DNA of 7,440 nt from Treponema sp. UBA2869 (lineage in GTDB: Bacteria > Spirochaetota > Spirochaetia > Treponematales > Treponemataceae), in assembly GCA_002350445.1 (NCBI GenBank), contig DEEV01000101.1, forward strand, positions 1,014-8,453. The letters run 5' to 3'. A program made the translations under genes and the position numbers. The notes beneath the pieces are model-generated. The model worked only from the letters and a program-made list of their open reading frames with translations, searched no databases and had not been told where the DNA came from. Of the stretch, positions 1-6,498 are shown piece after piece (position 1 is the first letter of the stretch; the number at the start of each line of letters is the position of its first letter).

Positions 1-15
1 TTTTGTAATTATAGG

Positions 16-417
16 CTAATCAAAACTGAAAGTCTGATTATCTATTTTTTTCATGCCTATTGCTGTCCAGAAAATTTCTGCATTGGCATTTTTTGCATCA
101 AGCAGCACTTTTTTTGCACCTGTTTCAATCATAAGGCGTTCCATTGCATGCGTTCCAATTCCAAGATTCCGGTAATTTTTGTTCACTTCAAAAAGTTCAA
201 TCGAAAGAGTATCACCAAGCATGCGGTAAATGCAGACTGCCTTTAAAAGCCCGTCAGAAGGCATGTAGTCAAAAATCATAAAGGAACAGTCCTGAAGTAC
301 AAAAGAAAATTCGCCGCCGTCTGTATAAGACTTTAAAAGCGGAAAACTATCCCAGCCTTCAAGCATCATATAAGATTCAAAAATATCACAATCTAAAACT
401 CGATAACTAAGATTCAT
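16..417 (-). CDS. GNAT-family N-acetyltransferase, small, substrate unknown
   Basis: The 133-residue product looks like a GCN5-related N-acetyltransferase, which moves an acetyl group from acetyl-CoA to an amine; the acceptor cannot be told. The acetyl-CoA loop is visible in ELFEVNKNYRNLGIGTHAM (about residues 74-92), where R83-N84-L85-G86-I87-G88 fits the family's R/Q-x-x-G-x-G/A signature. AEIFWTAIGMKKI (about 113-125) resembles the C-terminal part of the fold, where the residue after the helix is typically a GF/GM turn. The N-terminal 60 residues match nothing I recognise. The reading frame is open further upstream, to 552, but that part lies inside sufS in another frame. I chose the ATG at 417 because the conserved fold begins after it and it overlaps the sufS stop by 11 nt, a usual coupled arrangement. 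A GGAG lies about 11 nt upstream. It is the last gene of the presumed aroC operon. The family call is firm; the function is unknown. Confidence 0.8.
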   Translation of the reverse strand: MNLSYRVLDCDIFESYMMLEGWDSFPLLKSYTDGGEFSFVLQDCSFMIFDYMPSDGLLKAVCIYRMLGDTLSIELFEVNKNYRNLGIGTHAMERLMIETGAKKVLLDAKNANAEIFWTAIGMKKIDNQTFSFD

Positions 418-1657
418 CCTTAAAACCGCTCCAACTGCGAACCTGAGCAAGCTTTTCCAAGAAGATATCAATTTCCTGTTCGGTATTGTATAAGTAAAGG
501 CTGGCTCTTGCTGTTGCAGTCTGTTCAAGATACTGTCCCAGAGGCTGCGCACAGTGATGTCCTGCCCTTATTGCAATTTTTTCATCAGAAAGAAGAGAAG
601 CTATATCGTGCGGATGAACTCCATCAATTGTAAATGTTACTATTCCGCACCTTTTGTTTCCGTCGTGGCTGCCTATTATGTTTACATGCGGAATCTTTTC
701 CATTCCCGCAATAAGACGGCATGCAAGTTCCGCATCATGCTTTTCAATATTTTCAAGTCCAATATTCTGTAAATATCTGATTGCGGCTGCCATTCCCACT
801 GCATCTGCGGCACTTACCGTTCCAGCTTCGAACTTATGTGGAATTTCGGCCCAGGTTGCATTTTCGCGGGTAACATATTCAATCATTTCGCCGCCACGCA
901 AAAACGGCTCCATACTTTCCAAAAGCGCGCGTTTTCCGTAAAGAGCTCCAATGCCCATTGGTCCGCAAAGTTTATGTCCGCTCATTGCAAAAAAGTCTGC
1001 ATTTATATCCTGAACATCAACTTTCATATGAGGTGCAGACTGAGCACCGTCTACAATAAAAATTGCACCGACATTATGAGCCGCTTCGCCAATTTTTTTT
1101 ACAGGATTCGTTACACCAAGCACATTGCTTACATGGACAACAGAAACAATTTTTGTATTTTTATTTATCTTTGAAGCAATTTCTTCATCACTTATTATTC
1201 CGGTCTGCTTGTCGCATTCCATAAAAACAAGTTTTGCTCCGGTATGACGGCAAACCATCTGCCATGGAACAATATTTGAATGATGCTCCATAATGCTTAC
1301 GCAAATTTCGTCTCCAGCCTTAAGGTTATTCATTCCCCAGCTGTAAGCAACAAGGTTTAAGCTTTCGGAAGCATTTCGTGTAAATACAATTTCAGCAGGT
1401 TCCTTTGCATTTATAAAATCTGCAGTTACCTGGCGCGAATTTTCGTAAGCCATTGTTGCACGTTCACTTAACGAATAAAGACCTCTAAGCGGATTTGCAT
1501 TTTCTGTAGCATAGAAATGAGTCATTGCATTGAGCACTATAAAAGGTCTGTGTGCAGTGGCAGCAGAATCAAAATAGATAAGTCCTTTGTTTTCTACCGA
1601 GCTGTTTTCGTCTATAGACTTAAAAAAAGGAAAGTCTTTTCTGTATTTATTTTCCAT
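407..1657 (-). CDS. sufS: Cysteine desulfurase SufS (class V aminotransferase fold, group II)
   Basis: This PLP enzyme removes sulfur from L-cysteine, giving alanine and a protein-bound persulfide that feeds iron-sulfur cluster assembly in the cytosol. At 416 residues it has the normal SufS length. Visible motifs are EHHSN (E124-N128), with H125 expected to stack on PLP; the VDGAQS segment (D203, Q206), which holds the PLP ring; SGHK, with K229 as the Schiff-base lysine; HKFEAGT (274-280); and RAGHHCAQP, with R364 and the persulfide-forming C369. The short loop around C369 fits the SufS type rather than IscS/NifS. The N-terminal YFDSAATAHRP (28-38) is a variant of the commoner YLDNAATTQKP. 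The ATG overlaps the sufD stop by one base (TAATG), and a GGAG inside the last sufD codons lies 7 nt before it, so translation is probably coupled. No sufE or sufU sulfur acceptor is seen next to it. Identity is very likely. Confidence 0.95.
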   Translation of the reverse strand: MENKYRKDFPFFKSIDENSSVENKGLIYFDSAATAHRPFIVLNAMTHFYATENANPLRGLYSLSERATMAYENSRQVTADFINAKEPAEIVFTRNASESLNLVAYSWGMNNLKAGDEICVSIMEHHSNIVPWQMVCRHTGAKLVFMECDKQTGIISDEEIASKINKNTKIVSVVHVSNVLGVTNPVKKIGEAAHNVGAIFIVDGAQSAPHMKVDVQDINADFFAMSGHKLCGPMGIGALYGKRALLESMEPFLRGGEMIEYVTRENATWAEIPHKFEAGTVSAADAVGMAAAIRYLQNIGLENIEKHDAELACRLIAGMEKIPHVNIIGSHDGNKRCGIVTFTIDGVHPHDIASLLSDEKIAIRAGHHCAQPLGQYLEQTATARASLYLYNTEQEIDIFLEKLAQVRSWSGFKDES

Positions 1658-2748
1658 TACATTACTCCGTCAAGAAAGTTTTGAATTTCCGACTGGATAT
1701 TCTGATCAGGAATATTCGCTGCGGCCGCTGTAATTTTTGCGCGAGTAAGAAGATTTTCAGCAGTTTTCTGATCGATTCCACGGCTGTTCATATAAAAAAG
1801 CATCTCGTTGGAAAGTTTTCCTATTGTAGAACCATGTTCAGCAGAAATATCCTCTTCGCCGCAAAGAATTATAGGTGCTGCTTTTACAACGGCTTTTGGA
1901 GAAAGCAGCAGAGTTGTTTCAATTTCATTTCCTACCGAGCCAACACAGCCCTTTATAAGGTCAATTGTACCGCGGTAAGTTTTTGTACATTCATCTTTTG
2001 CAGTTCCGTTTGTAGCCATAGAACAGGAAGTTTTCTTTCCCTTATGAACTACGACCTGATTCATATCTATATACTGATTTTCCTTGCAAAGATAAGCCGT
2101 ATCCGAAACAAATTTTGACTGATATCCTTCAAGAGTTACATGAAAACCAGGATTAATGTGATTTGCGCCAAGCTCAATTTGAATTAAAGAAACCTTTGCA
2201 CGTTCTCCGCAAACAACACAAGTTTCGTCCATCTGATTTACATTATTTTTACAAAGCTGAACTTTTGAAATTTGAACATCAGAATCTTCCTCGGCATAAA
2301 CTTTTGTAACAATGCCGGAAATTACACTCTGATCCTGAGTTTTGTCAGAAGCATTTCCTTCATAAACAAAAATGATTTTTGCACGACTGCCGCTTTTTGC
2401 ATGAATTATGTGAAGTGCAGCAGAGTTTTTATCTGAATTTATTCTGATTATGAGCGGTTTTTCTTCGCCAGAAGTTTTTGATTTTTCTATTGTATAGATT
2501 TTTCCGCTCGAAATGTTCTGCAAAATTAAATTCTGCGCATTTTTTCCAAGCGAAGATTCCGGCTCGGAAAGCGCAGTTTTTATTGATTTTCCGCTGCTAA
2601 CAGTTACGTTTTCTGGAATCTGAATTTCGTTTCCACAGTTTTCTTCCAGTGAAAAATTATAATCAACAGAGTCCTTATTTATTTTAAGCCAGTTCCATGT
2701 AAGGTAAGGAATTGGATTTATATCTACAAGTGTATTTGAATCATTCAT
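1657..2748 (-). CDS. sufD: Iron-sulfur cluster assembly protein SufD (SufB/SufD family)
   Basis: SufD pairs with SufB and the ATPase SufC to form the SufBC2D scaffold on which iron-sulfur clusters are built. The 363-residue length fits SufD rather than the longer SufB. The N-terminus carries PYLTWNWLKIN (14-24), like the conserved TWKYLKIN region. The C-terminal core is the best evidence: YRGTIDLIKGC (258-268), then LLLSPKA (280-286), then EHGSTIGKLSNEMLFYMNSRGI (304-325), matching the SufB/SufD consensus. H305 corresponds to the conserved histidine of SufD. The protein is cysteine-rich for a SufD, with C177 and C180 in a CVVC pair. The ATG is the only credible start because an in-frame stop lies five codons upstream; no good Shine-Dalgarno sequence is seen before it. 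It follows the carboxypeptidase by 32 nt and overlaps sufS by 1 nt. sufB and sufC are not in the window. I place it as SufD with good but not complete certainty. Confidence 0.88.
   Translation of the reverse strand: MNDSNTLVDINPIPYLTWNWLKINKDSVDYNFSLEENCGNEIQIPENVTVSSGKSIKTALSEPESSLGKNAQNLILQNISSGKIYTIEKSKTSGEEKPLIIRINSDKNSAALHIIHAKSGSRAKIIFVYEGNASDKTQDQSVISGIVTKVYAEEDSDVQISKVQLCKNNVNQMDETCVVCGERAKVSLIQIELGANHINPGFHVTLEGYQSKFVSDTAYLCKENQYIDMNQVVVHKGKKTSCSMATNGTAKDECTKTYRGTIDLIKGCVGSVGNEIETTLLLSPKAVVKAAPIILCGEEDISAEHGSTIGKLSNEMLFYMNSRGIDQKTAENLLTRAKITAAAANIPDQNIQSEIQNFLDGVM
1665..1668 (-). promoter_or_regulatory. Ribosome binding site for sufS inside the end of sufD
   Basis: A GGAG in the last sufD codons (minus strand) lies 7 nt before the sufS ATG, which itself shares a base with the sufD stop. 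This arrangement favours coupled translation of the two proteins. Confidence 0.65.
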
Positions 2749-2780
2749 AGTCAGTTTAATCTACCATATTTATAGGTATT

Positions 2781-4181
2781 TTACAATGTCTGACTTACAA
2801 AGAAATCTGCAAGTGCGGTAATAAATGACGCTTTCTTTAATGAGCGGTCAGAAGCAAGAGGAATTTCTGCAATTGTGTAGCCGTCTATTTCTGCAGTGAT
2901 TTTTCCAAACACCGTACCGCATTCAATGCGCCCAGAAAGATTTTCAGGAACATGCACCTTAAAGTTTATTCTTGATGCGCATTCCGCAGCATCAGTTCCA
3001 GAAACAAAAGGAACGCATATAGTTTTTTCATTATAAACAGGAATAAGATTTACACCCTGCCCTGCAGCTCCATAAACCTTTACAAAATAAGGCTTAAGAA
3101 AATCAACTGAAGCATCTGCAAAGGTATAAAACGCCCATTCCATAAGAGCCGTACCGTCTTTTACCCGGTTTGCCTGACCTTCTGCTGTAGAAGAGCCTTT
3201 TCCCTTCATTGTAACCGAAAGGTAACGGGTTTTGCCGCGGACAGCGGTAAGCGAAAGATTGTAGCCGCTTTCATCAATATAACCGGTTTTTAAACCGTCA
3301 CAGCCTTCAAGTTTACCCAAAAGAGGATTCGTATTTTTCTGAGTAACCGGCATTGTAATATGCTGTGGAATTCCCTGCGAAAAATCCTGATTTAACGGAC
3401 GGTCGCCCGGTGCAAGATTTTTTTCTTTAGGATATGTAAAAGTTTTTACAGAATGAAAACGTTCAAGACTTTTTGGATGCCGATTAAGATAAATCCTGCA
3501 AAAAAGAGCCATTTCGCGGGCTGTTGTTGTATTAAGCTCGCTGTAGCCGGAACTTTCTACAAAACTTGTATGAATCAAGCCAAGATCCCAGGCAACCTTA
3601 TTCATGCGCGCAACAAAATCAGGCATATTTCCGCAGACCTTATAGGCGAGCGCGTAAGCCGCATCATTTCCAGAGCAAATTGAAAGCCCAAGCAAAAGCT
3701 CTTCAAGAGTAACCTTCTGACCTTCGCCCAAAAACATCAGCGAAGAATGCGGCGGCATATTGCAGGCCCAGCTTTCGGGCGGAAGGGGAATTAAATCTTC
3801 ATATTTAAGGTGTCCGGCACGAACTTCTTCTTCTACAACGAACATTGCAAAAAGTTTTGTCATTGAAGCCGGAGGAATAACTTCATCTGCATTCTTTTCA
3901 AACAAAACAGTGCCGTTTGAAACATCAATTAAAATCGCAGCTTCAGCTGTAAGGTCTAAAGCCGGTTTCTGGATGTTATATGAAAGCGGATGCAAAACCT
4001 GACTGCGTTCCGGATATAAGACGGAAAGCTGTTTTTCAAGTTCAAGTGCCTGTTCGTTCGTAAGAGACGGAGCTTCTTTTAGATTTTTAAATGAGACAGC
4101 GCGGAAAACTGTGTACGACGCAAATAGAATCAGCAGAACTACAGGAATCAGCCATAGCCTGCGCTTTTTTTCTGATTTCAA
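2781..4181 (-). CDS. D-alanyl-D-alanine carboxypeptidase (PBP5/DacA family, peptidase S11)
   Basis: This penicillin-binding protein is expected to remove the terminal D-alanine from peptidoglycan pentapeptides outside the cytoplasmic membrane, limiting cross-linking. The 466-residue product starts with a basic stretch and a single hydrophobic helix (about residues 9-29) that probably anchors it. The three active-site motifs of the family are complete: SMTK (S106 nucleophile, K109), SGN (170-172) and KTG (298-300). Residues about 355-445 match the beta-rich C-terminal domain of PBP5. The tail SLKKASFITALADFFVSQTL could be an amphipathic helix like the one that holds PBP5 to the membrane, so there may be two anchors. 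The start is TTG, supported by a GAGG 7 nt upstream that overlaps the aroC stop codon. It is the second gene of the presumed aroC operon, 4 nt after aroC. The family is certain; which dac paralogue it is cannot be decided. Confidence 0.93.
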   Translation of the reverse strand: MKSEKKRRLWLIPVVLLILFASYTVFRAVSFKNLKEAPSLTNEQALELEKQLSVLYPERSQVLHPLSYNIQKPALDLTAEAAILIDVSNGTVLFEKNADEVIPPASMTKLFAMFVVEEEVRAGHLKYEDLIPLPPESWACNMPPHSSLMFLGEGQKVTLEELLLGLSICSGNDAAYALAYKVCGNMPDFVARMNKVAWDLGLIHTSFVESSGYSELNTTTAREMALFCRIYLNRHPKSLERFHSVKTFTYPKEKNLAPGDRPLNQDFSQGIPQHITMPVTQKNTNPLLGKLEGCDGLKTGYIDESGYNLSLTAVRGKTRYLSVTMKGKGSSTAEGQANRVKDGTALMEWAFYTFADASVDFLKPYFVKVYGAAGQGVNLIPVYNEKTICVPFVSGTDAAECASRINFKVHVPENLSGRIECGTVFGKITAEIDGYTIAEIPLASDRSLKKASFITALADFFVSQTL

Positions 4182-4185
4182 GCTG

Positions 4186-5289
4186 TTACCTCAAAAGAAA
4201 ATCAACTGTAACAAGAGCGGCCATTGCTTCTACAACGGGAACAATTCGAGGGCAAAGACAAATGTCGTGGCGGCCTTTTATCTGAAGTTCTGTATTTTCA
4301 TAAGAAGCTGTTCCGTCATCTGAAAAATCTGAAGTGCGACAAACGGTCTTCTGAGGCTTAAAAATACTAGGAACGGGTTTTACCGCAACCCTAAAAACAA
4401 TCTGATTGCCATTTGTAAGACCGCCCAAAACACCGCCGCAATGGTTTGAATTGAAAACAGGTTTGCCGTTTTCCACGTGCATGGCATCATTATTTACACT
4501 ACCAAAACTGTCCGCAGCGGCAAAGCCATCTCCTATCTCGAAACCTTTTACAGCCCCAATACTCAGCATTGCTTTTGCAAGTTCTGCATCAAATTTATCA
4601 AAAACAGGTTCACCAAGTCCAACCGGACAGCCTTCAATTACACACTCTATAATTCCGCCTGCACTTTCGCCCTGAGAGCGAAGTTCTTCAATACGAGACG
4701 TCATTTTTTCAGCTGCCTCGCTGTCCGGAGCACGCATTGCATTTTTTTCAATCTGAGAAAAATCACGTTTTTCTGCGCAAATTCCGGCCGCCTTAACCGT
4801 ATATGCAGTAATTTTTATTCCGCGCTCAGAAAGAATTGCCTGAGCAACAGCACCAGCCGCAACCCTGGCAAGAGTTTCGCGACCGCTGGAACGTCCGCCG
4901 CCACGATAATCACGATCTCCTTTGTATTTTACATCGTAAGTAAAATCGGCATGACCTGGGCGGAAAGTATTTTTCAGATTATCATAATCAGAAGAATGCT
5001 GCGAAGTATTACGAACTTCAAGTGCAATTGAAGTACCTTCAGAAACTCCGTTAAAAACACCGGAAAGAATTTCAACTTCGTCTGCTTCTTTACGGGCAGT
5101 TACATTTGGATTAAGTTTTCCGTCTACAGAAGCACCCGGGCGCCTTCTGTTCAATGCAGCCTGAATCATCTCGCGGCTGATTTTTACACCTGCCGGACAG
5201 CCATCGATTATACAGCCAAGGGCAGTTCCATGACTTTCGCCAAAAGTTGTAACAGAAAAATTAGTTCCAAAAGTATTACCGTTATTCAT
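4186..5289 (-). CDS. aroC: Chorismate synthase
   Basis: The enzyme converts 5-enolpyruvylshikimate-3-phosphate to chorismate, the last shikimate pathway step before the aromatic amino acids and folate, and needs reduced FMN. The 367 residues are a normal length. Signature segments are FGESHG (16-21, with H20), RPGHADFTY (110-118), YRGGGRSSGRETLARVAAGAVA (128-149), IGAVKGFEIG (244-253), SNHCGGVLGGLTNG (281-294) and GRHDIC (339-344, with H341). Two are slightly unusual: SNHCGG has Cys where Ala is common, and GRHDIC has Ile where Pro is usual. The ATG is preceded 6 nt upstream by a TATAAT and has no Shine-Dalgarno sequence, suggesting a leaderless message. It is the first gene of the operon, and its stop overlaps the ribosome site of the following carboxypeptidase gene. 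Identity is certain. Confidence 0.97.
   Translation of the reverse strand: MNNGNTFGTNFSVTTFGESHGTALGCIIDGCPAGVKISREMIQAALNRRRPGASVDGKLNPNVTARKEADEVEILSGVFNGVSEGTSIALEVRNTSQHSSDYDNLKNTFRPGHADFTYDVKYKGDRDYRGGGRSSGRETLARVAAGAVAQAILSERGIKITAYTVKAAGICAEKRDFSQIEKNAMRAPDSEAAEKMTSRIEELRSQGESAGGIIECVIEGCPVGLGEPVFDKFDAELAKAMLSIGAVKGFEIGDGFAAADSFGSVNNDAMHVENGKPVFNSNHCGGVLGGLTNGNQIVFRVAVKPVPSIFKPQKTVCRTSDFSDDGTASYENTELQIKGRHDICLCPRIVPVVEAMAALVTVDFLLR
4188..4193 (-). promoter_or_regulatory. Ribosome binding site that decides the TTG start of the carboxypeptidase gene
   Basis: On the minus strand TGAGGT lies with its GAGG 7 nt before the TTG at 4181 and overlaps the aroC stop codon. No ATG in frame has comparable support before the membrane helix, so TTG is the start. 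Confidence 0.75.
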
Positions 5290-5293
5290 ACAA

Positions 5294-5305
5294 ATATTAT
5301 AATAT
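5294..5305. repeat. 12-bp perfect palindrome over the aroC -10 box
   Basis: ATATTATAATAT reads the same on both strands and therefore places a TATAAT on each. It overlaps the aroC -10 element. It may be an operator or only a by-product of the AT-only composition here; the latter is quite possible. Confidence 0.35.
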
Positions 5306-5324
5306 AAAGTATAGTTTATATGAA
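5296..5324 (-). promoter_or_regulatory. Sigma-70 type promoter for the aroC operon
   Basis: On the minus strand TTCATA (5324-5319, four of six matches to TTGACA) is followed after 17 bp by a perfect TATAAT (5301-5296). Only ATTTGT separates the -10 box from the aroC ATG at 5289, so transcription is predicted to begin at or within a base or two of the start codon. It is the only strong promoter I see for the five-gene minus-strand block. Confidence 0.65.
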
Positions 5325-5334
5325 GATATTACGC

Positions 5335-5340
5335 TATAAT
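5335..5340 (+). promoter_or_regulatory. Candidate -10 box for the diguanylate cyclase gene
   Basis: A perfect TATAAT lies 7 nt before the ATG at 5348, which places the expected start of transcription on the start codon. The matching -35 region is poor (TAGTTT at 5312-5317, two of six matches), so an activator or another sigma factor may be involved, or a different promoter is used. A second plus-strand TATAAT at 5298-5303 would give a leader of about 38 nt. Confidence 0.4.
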
Positions 5341-5347
5341 AGTTAGT

Positions 5348-6448
5348 ATGGAGTTAACTTTTTCAGTTATAAGGCTAATTCTTCAGGCAAATTTTGCATC
5401 AGTCGTTTCTGTACTAGTACTGATAGCTTTTATACTAACAAATACATCTTTTTCAGATTCTATTAACAGATGCTTTATTTTAACCTGCATTTCTCTTCTT
5501 CTGCTTATAATATCCGATGATATGCGTTTTTATTACGGTCATTTGCCTTACCCGACATTTTACAGATATGTTGCCGCGGGAACCGGCTATACTCTGCGCC
5601 CAATCATAGTCTTTTTACTTTCAATAATTGCATCAAGATATAATATAAAAAAAAAGACACTTTTAATTCTTCCACTCGCTATCTGCTCAATAATTTCTAT
5701 TATCAGTATTTTCCCGTTTGGAAAAGGAATAATGTTCAGTTTTTCTGATGAAAATGTCTGTATACGAGGACCTTTCGGATATTTCTCTCATTTTCTGACT
5801 ATTGCCTATTCAATTTTAAGCATTTACTATTCATCAAAAAATTACAGCCAGAATAAATTTGAACCAATGGTACTGGTTTTGGTTGAAATCGCAGGCCTTA
5901 CAGCAACAATTTTAGTTCATTTCTTTGGTTACGACTTCCTGCTTTCTCAGGTTTTTATTTCTGCAATTATCTTCTATTATTTCTTCCTTGTAACTCAAAT
6001 TTACAAGCGCGACACACTTACATCTTTCTTGAACCGCCGCTGTTTTTACCTTGAAATTAATCATCTGCTTAAAAAACCAATGATTTTGCTTTCTATGGAT
6101 TTAAACAACCTTAAGGTTTTTAACGATACAAAAGGTCATGCCGAAGGAGACAAAGCTTTATCAACTTCTGCAAATCTTATGAAAAAACATTTTGCAAAAT
6201 ATGCAAAACTTTACCGAACCGGCGGTGACGAATTTATGGCTGTCTTTAAAAAACAGAATTTTTCCGAAATAGAATCAATCGTAAAAAAATTTCAGGACGC
6301 CCTTGCAAAAACCGAATACCGCGTTGCCTGCGGAATAGCAGAATACAAACCCGGCGACGACATAAACGAAACAATTTCTCTGTGCGATGAAAGAATGTAC
6401 TCAAACAAAGTAAAAATAAAAAACACAGAAAACTTCAAAAAGATTTAA
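5348..6448 (+). CDS. Membrane-bound diguanylate cyclase (seven-helix sensor plus GGDEF domain)
   Basis: The GGDEF domain joins two GTP molecules into the second messenger cyclic di-GMP. About seven hydrophobic segments are visible (near residues 16-31, 42-56, 84-97, 104-123, 145-161, 174-191, 198-216), followed by the linker RDTLTSFLNRR (221-231), typical of the start of a GGDEF domain. The catalytic domain shows DLNNLKVFND with the metal ligand D251, GHAEGD (263-268), an intact GGDEF (G292-F296) and CDERMYSNK (346-354). The positions nine and six residues before GGDEF are Ala rather than the Arg and Asp of the product-inhibition I-site, so feedback inhibition through that site looks absent. 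No EAL or HD-GYP domain is present. The membrane part matches no sensor domain I can name. The ATG lacks a Shine-Dalgarno sequence and lies 7 nt after TATAAT; no alternative Met lies nearby. It is divergent from aroC and convergent with nudC. Activity is probable, the signal unknown. Confidence 0.9.
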   Translation: MELTFSVIRLILQANFASVVSVLVLIAFILTNTSFSDSINRCFILTCISLLLLIISDDMRFYYGHLPYPTFYRYVAAGTGYTLRPIIVFLLSIIASRYNIKKKTLLILPLAICSIISIISIFPFGKGIMFSFSDENVCIRGPFGYFSHFLTIAYSILSIYYSSKNYSQNKFEPMVLVLVEIAGLTATILVHFFGYDFLLSQVFISAIIFYYFFLVTQIYKRDTLTSFLNRRCFYLEINHLLKKPMILLSMDLNNLKVFNDTKGHAEGDKALSTSANLMKKHFAKYAKLYRTGGDEFMAVFKKQNFSEIESIVKKFQDALAKTEYRVACGIAEYKPGDDINETISLCDERMYSNKVKIKNTENFKKI

Positions 6449-6455
6449 TTCAGCT

Positions 6456-6484
6456 AAAAAAGGCAAACGCATTATAAGCGTTTG
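6456..6484 (-). terminator. Rho-independent terminator between nudC and the diguanylate cyclase gene
   Basis: CAAACGC (6464-6470) pairs perfectly with GCGTTTG (6478-6484) around a 7-nt loop, and two G-T pairs can extend the stem. On the minus strand the stem is followed by CC and six T (6461-6456), a proper terminator for nudC, 14 nt past its stop. On the plus strand only TTTC follows before an A run, so termination of the cyclase message here would be weaker, though the hairpin may serve both. Confidence 0.75.
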
Positions 6485-6498
6485 TTTCAAAAAAGTGA

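Larger units (their letters stand above)
16..5289 (-). other. Predicted operon aroC - carboxypeptidase - sufD - sufS - acetyltransferase
   Basis: Five genes run in one direction with gaps of 4 and 32 nt and overlaps of 1 and 11 nt. A promoter is visible only before aroC, and no hairpin terminator lies between the genes. The 32-nt gap before sufD is the only place where a separate promoter could fit; I saw no convincing one. Confidence 0.7.

Noticed and set aside
418..552. Upstream extension of the acetyltransferase frame by 45 codons
   Set aside because: It lies wholly inside sufS in another frame, adds nothing that resembles the GNAT fold, and the ATG at 417 gives a normal overlapping start.
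554..1174. Three overlapping plus-strand frames opposite sufS
   Set aside because: All lie antisense to an unmistakable sufS and show no domain or ribosome site.
1681..2118. Plus-strand frame of 145 codons opposite sufD
   Set aside because: It is antisense to sufD and has a composition typical of shadow frames.
2749..2780. Possible internal promoter before sufD (TATAAA in the gap)
   Set aside because: The best -35 candidate (TTGTAA) is 20 bp away, too far, so I do not call a promoter.
4477..5031. Plus-strand open frame of 184 codons opposite aroC
   Set aside because: aroC is certain on the other strand. The antisense frame has no recognisable domain and an odd composition rich in Ser, Cys and Phe, as shadow frames do.
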